DNA of 12,174 nucleotides, taken from assembly GCA_003222455.1 (NCBI GenBank), contig QHWF01000163.1, forward strand, positions 1 through 12,174, written 5' to 3'. The DNA is from Acidobacteriota bacterium. Lineage in GTDB: Bacteria > Acidobacteriota > Vicinamibacteria > Vicinamibacterales > CAVVIG01. The notes below the pieces were generated by a model. The model saw only the letters and a program-made list of their open reading frames with translations, searched no databases and was not told the origin of the DNA. A program made the position numbers and the translations under genes. Below, piece after piece: positions 5,781-12,174 of this stretch; within the stretch, counting starts at the first letter, position 1; the number at the start of each line of letters is the position of its first letter.

Positions 5781-8216
5781 GTGGCCAAGAGACGGAAACC
5801 TCACGAACAATCACTCTTCGACAATCTGGAGCCGGCCGACACCGGCGCAACCCGACGCGATGCCGCCGTTCGATCGTCGATCCTTGGCGCGGGCGGCAAT
5901 GGAAGCGGCGGCAGCACCGAGAACGTCCCGCTTCACGAAGCGGCGCAGTCGCGCTATCTGAATTACGCGCTGTCGGTCATCACGTCCCGCGCGCTTCCCG
6001 ACGTACGCGATGGACTCAAGCCGGTGCAGCGCCGCATCCTCTACACGATGTGGCAGCAGAACCTGACCGCCGACGCGAAGCATCGCAAATGCGCCAAGGT
6101 CGTCGGCGACGTGATGGGCAGCTACCACCCGCATGGCGACACCGCGCTGTATGAAACGCTCGTCCGCATGGCGCAGCCGTTCTCGCTGCGCTACCCGCTC
6201 GTGGACGGCTCGGGCAATTTCGGATCGCTCGATGGCGACGCCGCCGCCGCGATGCGGTATACGGAATGCCGTCTCGCCCGCATCAGCGACGACCTGCTCG
6301 GCGAGATCGAGCAGACCACGGTTCACTTCCGCCCGAACTACGACGGCACGAAGACCGAACCGGTTGTCCTTCCCGCACGCCTTCCGAACCTGCTGGTGAA
6401 CGGCACGACCGGGATTGCCGTCGGGATGGCGACGAACGTCCCGCCGCACAATCTGACGGAGGTCTGCACGGCGCTCACGAAACTGCTCGACAACGACGAG
6501 TTGAGCAGCGCGCAATTGTGCCGCTACATCAAGGGGCCCGATTTTCCGACCGGCGGCCAGATCCTCAACTCGCGCGAGGAGCTCACGCAGATTTACAAAA
6601 CCGGTCAGGGCGGCATCCGTCTCCGCGGCACGTGGGACATCGGACCGGAAACGCGATCGACGAAGACGATCTACGTCGACAGCATTCCCTACACGGTCAA
6701 CAAGTCTCAGCTGGTCGAGCGCATCGCCGAAGTGGTGCTGAGCCGCAAGCTGCCGCAGCTGATCGACGTGAAGGACCTGTCGGCCGACGATGTGCGCATC
6801 GCGCTCGAGATGAAGAGGGACGCCGACGAGAAGATGATCATGGCGTACCTCTTCAAGCACACGCCGCTGCAGATCAACGTCGGCGTCAACCTGACGTGCC
6901 TGATTCCGACGGAAAATCCCGAAGTCGGGCGGCCGGAACGCCTCGATCTGAAGCAGATTCTGTGGCACTTCCTCCACTTCCGCCTCGAGGTCGTGACGAA
7001 GCGTCTCGAGCACGAGCTCGCGGCGCTGAAAAAGCGCATTCACATCCTCGAAGGGCTCGAAACCGTCTTCGACGCGCTCGACGAGATCATCAGGATGATC
7101 CGCAAGTCGGACGGAAAAGCCGACGCCGCCGAAAAGATCATCGTGCGGTTCAAGCTGGATGCCGACCAGACCGACGCGATCCTCGAGCTGAAGATCTACC
7201 GGCTCGCGCGGCTGGAGATCCTGGTCATCAGACAGGAACTGGAGGACCGGCGCAAGCGCGCGCGACAGATCAACGCGCTGCTCAAGGACGAAGACAGCCG
7301 CTGGAAGCTCGTACGCACCGAACTCGACACCATCAGCACGACGTACGGCGACAAACGACGCACGGCCATCGCCAGCGACACCAGCGAGCCGGAATACACC
7401 GCACACGACTTCATCGTCGAAGAAGACAACGTGGTGATCGTGTCGCGCGACGGCTGGGTGAAGCGGCAGAAGGAGGTGAAGGATGTCTCCTCGACCCGGC
7501 TGCGCGAGGGCGATGCGGTGCTGGTGGCGCTTGCGGGCAGCACGCGTGCCACGTGCGTCTTCTTCTCGAACTTCGGGGTTGCCTACACGAGCCGCATCAT
7601 CGACGTCCCGGCGTCGACCGGCTACGGCGAACCGATCCAGAAGCAGTTCAAGCTGAAGGACGGCGAGAAAATCGTCGGAGCGATGAGCCTCGATCCGAGG
7701 GTCGCCGGCACTATCCAGCCGAAGAAAGAAGGCGAGGCGGCGCGGGTCCACGCCGTGGCCGTCTCGAGCGACGGGTATGCGCTGCGCTTCGGCCTGGAAG
7801 GATTCGTCGAGCCGAGCACGCGCTCGGGCCGCCGCTACGCGCGTCCCTCGGATGGCGCCGAAATCGTCGGCGTCGCGAGATTCACCGGCAGCGAAGTGCT
7901 GATTGCCGCCACCGCGCAGGCGCGGGGCATGCTGGCAAAGGCGGAAGAGGTGAATTTCCTGTCGGGTCCCGGAAAAGGTGTGTTGTTGATCAAGCTCGCC
8001 GAGGACGATCGCGTGCTCGGGTTCATCGCGTCCACCGGCGACCGGGATTTGCTGACCGTCGAAACCACACGAGGTGCTGAGCAGACCATCAGCACGGCCC
8101 GATATGAAGTGACCGGACGCGGGGGCAAAGGCCGCGAGCTGTTGCAGCGCGGCGGCTTCGCGAAAATCGTATGGCCCACGCCTGAAGCGCCGCCGCCACT
8201 CGAGAATGGCTCCTAG
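5781..8216 (+). CDS. parC: Type IIA DNA topoisomerase subunit A (ParC/topoisomerase IV-like)
   Basis: This is the DNA breakage-reunion subunit, working with an ATPase subunit (ParE/GyrB) not in the window. It has 811 residues. The conserved core starts near residue 48 (VPLHEAAQSRYLNYALSVITSR), then ALPDVRDGLKPVQRRILYTM and YHPHGDTALYETLVRMAQPF. The catalytic tyrosine is Y160 in AAAMRYTE. Thr121 and Glu125 occupy the quinolone-region positions of E. coli GyrA S83 and D87; Glu is typical of ParC. The C-terminal domain from about 545 has beta-pinwheel blades (VVIVSRDGWVKR, CVFFSNFGVAYTSR, VHAVAVSSDGYALRF), but I find no GyrA box (QRRGGKG), which argues for topoisomerase IV. The first 45 or so residues are Gly/Ser-rich and poorly conserved. 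GTG at 5781 is the first usable start (a stop lies at 5772) apart from ATT at 5778; neither has a ribosome binding site, because the minisatellite fills that place. Gyrase-type function cannot be fully excluded. Confidence 0.9.
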   Translation: MAKRRKPHEQSLFDNLEPADTGATRRDAAVRSSILGAGGNGSGGSTENVPLHEAAQSRYLNYALSVITSRALPDVRDGLKPVQRRILYTMWQQNLTADAKHRKCAKVVGDVMGSYHPHGDTALYETLVRMAQPFSLRYPLVDGSGNFGSLDGDAAAAMRYTECRLARISDDLLGEIEQTTVHFRPNYDGTKTEPVVLPARLPNLLVNGTTGIAVGMATNVPPHNLTEVCTALTKLLDNDELSSAQLCRYIKGPDFPTGGQILNSREELTQIYKTGQGGIRLRGTWDIGPETRSTKTIYVDSIPYTVNKSQLVERIAEVVLSRKLPQLIDVKDLSADDVRIALEMKRDADEKMIMAYLFKHTPLQINVGVNLTCLIPTENPEVGRPERLDLKQILWHFLHFRLEVVTKRLEHELAALKKRIHILEGLETVFDALDEIIRMIRKSDGKADAAEKIIVRFKLDADQTDAILELKIYRLARLEILVIRQELEDRRKRARQINALLKDEDSRWKLVRTELDTISTTYGDKRRTAIASDTSEPEYTAHDFIVEEDNVVIVSRDGWVKRQKEVKDVSSTRLREGDAVLVALAGSTRATCVFFSNFGVAYTSRIIDVPASTGYGEPIQKQFKLKDGEKIVGAMSLDPRVAGTIQPKKEGEAARVHAVAVSSDGYALRFGLEGFVEPSTRSGRRYARPSDGAEIVGVARFTGSEVLIAATAQARGMLAKAEEVNFLSGPGKGVLLIKLAEDDRVLGFIASTGDRDLLTVETTRGAEQTISTARYEVTGRGGKGRELLQRGGFAKIVWPTPEAPPPLENGS

Positions 8217-8220
8217 AGGT

Positions 8221-8303
8221 AACATCACGATGAACGCAGAGGCCGCAAAGGACGCAAAGAAAGACAGTAGTTCTCAGCGGCCTTCGCGGCCTTTGCGTTC
8301 CAA
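8221..8303. repeat. Dispersed palindromic repeat, copy A
   Basis: Arms GAACGCAGAGGCCGC (8232-8246) and GCGGCCTTTGCGTTC (8286-8300) are inverted with one mismatch. The interior contains AAAGGACGCAAAGAAAGACAGT and CAGCGGCCTTC-type sequence. Copy B at 10117-10203 is nearly identical over the whole length, including the outer AACATCACGAT. It lies just after the topoisomerase stop and resembles the REP/MITE-like elements common between genes in several environmental phyla. It encodes no transposase. It could also act as a transcript-end hairpin. Confidence 0.8.
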
Positions 8304-8505
8304 GGTGGAGTTCTGTTACTCGGATACGCTCGTAGGTAGAGACCTGTTGAACCTCTGCGACTATGTGGTAGCTCTAGCCGAAAGACCGCGCGAACGTCCA
8401 TTTGCTGGTGGATAATGAATCTGTAGCCGGCATGAGCCGTTCCAGCTCAACGGAACCGGCGCCCATCGCCAGTTCGTGTCGGCCTCACCCATTCAGAGGG
8501 ACCGT
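8304..8505. other. Noncoding gap before the NYN gene, presumed promoter region
   Basis: I see no convincing gene, tRNA or strong hairpin here. GATAAT at 8411-8416 resembles a -10 box but has no matching -35 about 17 bases upstream. AGAGGG at about 8495-8500 fits as ribosome binding site for the TTG start at 8506. Confidence 0.35.
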
Positions 8506-10023
8506 TTGGCACATCAAGATCGTCTGAACATCGCCGTCTTCATCGACTTCGACAACATCGAAATCGGCGTCAAGAGCACCCTTGGCGAACACTTCGACGT
8601 CGGCACGATCCTCGACGCGATCAAGGAACGCGGCGAGGTCGTCACCAAGATCGCATACGCCGACTGGACGCGCGCCGGCGAGTACAGCCGCTCGCTCACC
8701 CAGCACGCCATCCGCCTCGTGCAGCGCAATCTCACCCCCGGCGGCGACAAGAACGGGGCCGACATCAACCTCGCGCTCGACGCGCTGGAGATGGCGTTCA
8801 CCCACCCGCACATCAACTCCTACGTGATCGTCGGCGGCGACAGCGATTTCCTGTCGCTCGTCGAAAAGCTGAAGCAGTACGACAAGAAGGTGTTCGTGGT
8901 CGGTGGTCGTGCCTTCACCAGCGTCATCCTCCAGCGGAACTGTCACGAGTTCATCGCGTACGAGAACCTGACCGGCGCGAGACGGTCGGCGTCGAAAGGC
9001 GGCAAGCCGCCCGTGGCCGCGGCCACGACGCCGGTGGCGCAGGCGTTCCCGATCGTGCGCCGTGCGTTGAAGATCCTCGCTGACCGCGAGGTGACACCGC
9101 AGACCGGGCTCCTCAAGAGCACGCTCCTGCAGCTGGACTCCACCTTTTCCGAGCGCAATTACGGCGCCTCGTCGTTCCTCGATTTCACCGAGAAGCTGGC
9201 GCATGCCGGCTTCATCACGCTGAAACATTCCGGTCGCAGTGTGATGGTCGAGCTGAACGAAGCATTCAAGGAAGACGTCGACACGGCGGAGCCGAAAGCC
9301 CGCTCGCTGCCCGATAGCGAAGTGGCGCAGGTGGGCGTGCCGACGGTCAGGCCTGCCAGCGAGCCGCAGCCGTCCGCCGTTGTGCAGCCGTTCAGACCTA
9401 CCGGTGATCAGCGCAGCAGACCGCCGGCCGATCAAGCGGTCCGGTCCGAACCGGTGCCCCAGACCGAAAGCGCCGCGGAGGGCGTGCAGCGTGCCGGACG
9501 GATCCTTGCGGCCGCGAGCACCGCACGCTGGCCGATGTACCTGCGCAACGTGAAGCAGATTCTCCGCCAGGCGGACGGAGGGTTTGACGAGCGGCGGTAC
9601 GGCTTCGGCGGCTTGATGGATTTGCTGCGCGCGTGTCAGAAGGAAGCACTGGTCCGCATCGAGCGCGATCGCCGCGGCGGGCTGCGCGTGTTCGCCGGGG
9701 CCGCCCTGCAAACGCAGGCCGCGGTCGAATCCGTGCCCTCGTTCGCCGAACAGCCGCTCGAAGTCGTGGACGTCGAGCCCATCGAGACACAGCCTGGCGA
9801 AGTGCTCGAGGCCCAGGAGCCGCTCGAAACCGAACGGCCGGAGGCCGAGCCGATTCCGATCGACAGCACGGCGGAGCTCCTCGGACGTGCCAACAAGCGC
9901 ACCGCGCGATCGCGGGCCCACCGGGCGGCGCCGGCGCCGCGGAAAACAGCAGCGAGGAAGCCCGCCGCGACGCGTCGTTCACGGGCAAAGAAGCGCGCCC
10001 CTCACAGCCACGACGACAGCTGA
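8506..10023 (+). CDS. NYN (LabA/DUF88-type) predicted nuclease with two LOTUS/OST-HTH-like domains
   Basis: This is a probable RNA-directed PIN-like nuclease of 505 residues. The NYN domain covers about 7-160: IAVFIDFDN (D14, D16), GADINLALDALE (D86, D92) and VIVGGDSDF (D112, D114) supply the acidic metal-binding set, and VVGGRAFTS with CHEFIAYENL ends the domain. Two winged-helix segments resemble LOTUS/OST-HTH domains: about 185-245 (FPIVRRALKILADREV, ERNYGASSFLDFTEKLAHAGF) and about 330-400 (ILRQADGGFDERRYGFGGLMDLLRAC). A Pro/Gln/Ser-rich linker joins them. The C-terminus is strongly basic (RKTAARKPAATRRSRAKKRA), suggesting nucleic-acid binding. NYN plus LOTUS recalls eukaryotic MARF1 and known bacterial NYN-LOTUS proteins; the RNA target is unknown. 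I chose TTG at 8506 because AGAGGG lies five bases upstream; GTG at 8476 would add ten residues without a ribosome binding site. A palindromic repeat copy flanks the gene on each side, and it converges on the VWA gene. Confidence 0.88.
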   Translation: MAHQDRLNIAVFIDFDNIEIGVKSTLGEHFDVGTILDAIKERGEVVTKIAYADWTRAGEYSRSLTQHAIRLVQRNLTPGGDKNGADINLALDALEMAFTHPHINSYVIVGGDSDFLSLVEKLKQYDKKVFVVGGRAFTSVILQRNCHEFIAYENLTGARRSASKGGKPPVAAATTPVAQAFPIVRRALKILADREVTPQTGLLKSTLLQLDSTFSERNYGASSFLDFTEKLAHAGFITLKHSGRSVMVELNEAFKEDVDTAEPKARSLPDSEVAQVGVPTVRPASEPQPSAVVQPFRPTGDQRSRPPADQAVRSEPVPQTESAAEGVQRAGRILAAASTARWPMYLRNVKQILRQADGGFDERRYGFGGLMDLLRACQKEALVRIERDRRGGLRVFAGAALQTQAAVESVPSFAEQPLEVVDVEPIETQPGEVLEAQEPLETERPEAEPIPIDSTAELLGRANKRTARSRAHRAAPAPRKTAARKPAATRRSRAKKRAPHSHDDS

Positions 10024-10028
10024 CATAG

Positions 10029-10087
10029 TTCGGAATTCGGAATTCGGAATGCGTTCACGCAATCAGAATTCCACGTTCCGAATTCTG
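10029..10087. repeat. CGGAATT direct and inverted repeat cluster
   Basis: Three overlapping TTCGGAA units (10029-10049) are followed by a perfect small hairpin TGCGT-TC-ACGCA (10050-10061). Inverted relatives follow: AGAATTCC, TTCCGAATTCTG. The block lies just after the NYN stop codon and could form a bidirectional terminator-like fold between the convergent genes. I cannot tell whether it is part of a larger dispersed element. Confidence 0.6.
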
Positions 10088-10116
10088 AAGCGTCCACCGT
10101 GGTCATTCCCAGGGCG

Positions 10117-10203
10117 AACATCACGATTCAAGGCAGAGGCCGCAAAGGACGCAAAGAAACACAGTGTTCTCTCAGCGGCCTTCGCGGCCTCTGCGTTCCA
10201 GGG
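10117..10203. repeat. Dispersed palindromic repeat, copy B
   Basis: Same orientation and nearly the same sequence as copy A at 8221-8303. The perfect inverted arms are GCAGAGGCCGC (10133-10143) and GCGGCCTCTGC (10184-10194). Compared with copy A, the two arms here are fully complementary; the centre differs by a few bases and short indels. It lies between the convergent NYN and VWA genes, 26 bases from the VWA stop codon. Confidence 0.8.
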
Positions 10204-10228
10204 CGCCGTCAGTTAGTCGGACCCGTTC

Positions 10229-12174
10229 CTAGCGCTTTTCATTCTCCAGAAACCCAACCCACTGCTTGACCAGCGCAATCTGCGGGCCGCCGGCGCGCTC
10301 GTACGCGAGCGCATACGTCTGCGCAAGCTTCAGATCCTCCGTGCGATCGTGGACGATCGCGCCTGCCGAGCGCACGTGGTAGAGCCACTCGATGGCGAGG
10401 TAGAGCGCGTCTCGATCGTCTGGCTCCTCCGAGAGGTACCGCTCGATGGTCCGGACCGCTTCGCGCCCCTTGCCGAACGTCGCGTACAGCATGGCGAGCG
10501 GCTTGGTGAAGCGCACGTCCGACGGCCACTTCCCGACCGCTTCTTCCAGCACCGCGCGCGCCTCGCCGTAGTCGTGGGTCCGCATCAACGCATCGGCCAG
10601 CCACTGATAGATTTGTGACAGCTCGGTCCCGTCCACGAGGGCCGTCTGCCATGCGCTGGCGGCCTGAATGTCGTGGCCCGAGGCGGCGAACGCCGCCGCG
10701 AGATAGACGAGCCCTGCGGTGCTGTCCACGTCGGGATCGATGGCCTTCTTGAAGCTCTGCTCGGCCTTCGGATAATCCCCAGTCGTCATGAATCCGATGC
10801 CCTGATCGAACGAGGCCTTCACGGTGTCGGGGACGCGGGCGCGGAACGGCTCGAGTGTCCTCGTGTCGATGGCCTGGTCGCGCTTGAACCGCGGATTCAT
10901 CGCCGCTTCCTCGACCGGGAGGAACAGCTCGGCATCGACCGACGTGGGTCCAAGGCCCTCGGCCGACGCCATCAGCACCTTCGGCGGCGACACCTCGAAC
11001 GCGCGCACGAGCGTCGTGAGCGGCTTCCGTGCAGACGAAATCAGCGCTCGCATGACGTACTTTCCCGGCGGCAACTGGTGAATCGGCATGACGCGCGAGA
11101 AAATCATGCGGTCGTCGCTGGCGAGCTGCCCCGGCGCGTCGGTCGTCATCAGCGGCGCGCCTTGCGCGTCCACGGCGACCTCGTACTTGACGGTGACGGC
11201 GTCCACCTGATTCCCGTACGCCTCGAGGTATCCATGGAGCGATCCAAAGCTTGCCGTGTACCCGATCGTCGGCTGGAGCACGTTGCCGGATTCCGCCGCC
11301 GGTCCGCCGACCATCAACTCGCTGAGCATGACGCCGCTCACTTCGGCGAGCCCCGCGTGGATTGTGTGTTCGACCGTGCCGACGCGATCGCCCTCGGCAA
11401 TCGCGAGCTTCAACGTGTAGTCGCCGCGCGGGAGGCTCGCCCCCGCCGTGTACTGGAGCGGCGAGGGCACGCCGTTCACGAACGGCTGCAGGCGTGCGTC
11501 GGCCGTGCGGCTGTCGGCGACGCGGCCGCTCTGATCGGTGATCACATAGCCGAGCGAGACGACTTTCGACGCCGCGTAATCGCTGCCGACCTCCGCATGG
11601 ATCAGGAGCTGCACCTTGTCGCGCTCGGGGCCCTGGAGCGAGAACGATGCAACACGCAGCGGCAGCGCGGCGCTGAGCAGCGGCGAGCTGAGCGCCGCGA
11701 TCATCGACTGCCGCGGCGACCGCCGCCCGCGTGCGTCTGTCGGCGCGTTCAGAATCTGTCGGCGCGAGCGCACGATCGCGCCGCGCTGCGGGACGTCTAC
11801 CCGGATCGGATGCGCCTTGCCGTCGCGGTCGCGCGGATCGGACTCGACGCCGAGCAGGTAGTACCCGGACAGCTCGGCCTCGATCCGTTCGAAGAACGGC
11901 GCCTCAGCGGTGGCCACGGTGAACAGCGCCCCGCGCGAAGCGCCGGCCAGCAACTCGAGTCCTTCGCCGCGCGCCCGGCGGTCGCCAATCGGATTGATCG
12001 GCAGGCGGCGATCGGCCAGGTCGAACATCTGGTTGTCCAGTCTGAGCGCGTACACGCTCGTCCGCGCCTCGGCGGCCAGACGTCCCAGATCGATGATCAT
12101 CGCCTGGTCGCTGAGCACGAACCCTTCCGAGATCAGAATCAGCGTCTTCGGCGCATCGATCATGCGCAGGCCGA
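10229..12174 (-). CDS. VWA-domain/TPR protein, acidobacterial VWFA-related type (partial, N-terminus off right edge)
   Basis: The frame is open through base 12174, so the start is missing; about 647 residues are visible. The first 60 or so (GLRMIDAPKTLILISEGF, then LGRLAAEARTSVYALRLDN) are the second half of a von Willebrand A fold, like the VWFA-related proteins frequent in Acidobacteriota; the DxSxS metal site would lie outside the window. ELSGYYLLGVESDPRDRDGKAHPIRVDV is the usual strand segment after that domain. The middle is probably beta-sandwich. Residues from about 450 hold three or four TPR-like helical pairs (GFMTTGDYPKAEQSFKKAI, IYQWLADALMRTHDYGEARAVLEEAV, LAMLYATFGKGREAVRTIERYL). 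Such proteins are usually exported and probably bind partner proteins, but the substrate is unknown. The numbering counts from the ATG at 12163, which is internal to the gene. It converges on the NYN gene. Confidence 0.82.
   Translation of the reverse strand, partial: GLRMIDAPKTLILISEGFVLSDQAMIIDLGRLAAEARTSVYALRLDNQMFDLADRRLPINPIGDRRARGEGLELLAGASRGALFTVATAEAPFFERIEAELSGYYLLGVESDPRDRDGKAHPIRVDVPQRGAIVRSRRQILNAPTDARGRRSPRQSMIAALSSPLLSAALPLRVASFSLQGPERDKVQLLIHAEVGSDYAASKVVSLGYVITDQSGRVADSRTADARLQPFVNGVPSPLQYTAGASLPRGDYTLKLAIAEGDRVGTVEHTIHAGLAEVSGVMLSELMVGGPAAESGNVLQPTIGYTASFGSLHGYLEAYGNQVDAVTVKYEVAVDAQGAPLMTTDAPGQLASDDRMIFSRVMPIHQLPPGKYVMRALISSARKPLTTLVRAFEVSPPKVLMASAEGLGPTSVDAELFLPVEEAAMNPRFKRDQAIDTRTLEPFRARVPDTVKASFDQGIGFMTTGDYPKAEQSFKKAIDPDVDSTAGLVYLAAAFAASGHDIQAASAWQTALVDGTELSQIYQWLADALMRTHDYGEARAVLEEAVGKWPSDVRFTKPLAMLYATFGKGREAVRTIERYLSEEPDDRDALYLAIEWLYHVRSAGAIVHDRTEDLKLAQTYALAYERAGGPQIALVKQWVGFLENEKR

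Noticed and set aside
5811..8228. An 805-codon open frame antisense to the topoisomerase gene
   Set aside because: Same cause: codon bias of the sense gene. The translation has no recognisable family and mirrors the sense codons.
8229..8415. A 69-codon frame over palindromic repeat copy A
   Set aside because: The start of this frame (AEAAKDAKK...) is a translation of the repeat, and copy B gives the same peptide; the rest matches nothing recognisable.
8485..9921. A 478-codon frame antisense to the NYN gene
   Set aside because: The sense protein has clear NYN motifs; the antisense frame has no domain and lacks a plausible start context.

Overview
The window is GC-rich, densely coding bacterial DNA. 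It looks like ordinary chromosome from an Acidobacteriota-like organism, perhaps Vicinamibacteria. This placement is inferred from the very high GC3, a VWA-TPR protein resembling the acidobacterial VWFA-related family, a type III glutamine synthetase, and dispersed short palindromic repeats between genes. No phage, plasmid, transposase, tRNA, rRNA or CRISPR array was seen.

Layout, left to right. (1) 1-1672, minus: a HEAT-like/coiled-coil/DUF349 protein that runs off the left edge. (2) 1778-2380, minus: a peroxiredoxin whose frame is interrupted by one in-frame TGA exactly at the peroxidatic residue (TGG-U-TAEC), followed by a bacterial SECIS-like hairpin. This is best read as a selenocysteine peroxiredoxin, which routine gene calling would split into two fragments. 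(3) 2532-3170, plus: a divergent Nudix hydrolase of the CoA pyrophosphatase type. (4) 3359-5536, plus: type III glutamine synthetase, with a possible promoter and a 7-bp-arm inverted repeat in its leader. (5) 5537-5775: a 9-bp minisatellite in two opposed blocks around a hairpin, running to within a few bases of the next start codon. (6) 5781-8216, plus: subunit A of a type IIA topoisomerase, more ParC- than GyrA-like. (7) 8506-10023, plus: a NYN-domain predicted nuclease with two LOTUS-like domains and a basic tail, with one copy of the same palindromic repeat on each side. (8) 10229-12174, minus: a VWA/TPR protein whose N-terminus lies beyond the right edge.

The genes do not form one pathway. 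They are housekeeping or stress functions (nitrogen assimilation, DNA topology, peroxide detoxification, nucleotide clean-up) in separate short transcription units, several divergent or convergent. The strongest unusual signal is the UGA-encoded selenocysteine with its hairpin. Next are the minisatellite that takes the place of a ribosome binding site before the topoisomerase gene, the MARF1-like NYN-LOTUS protein, and the paired palindromic repeats.
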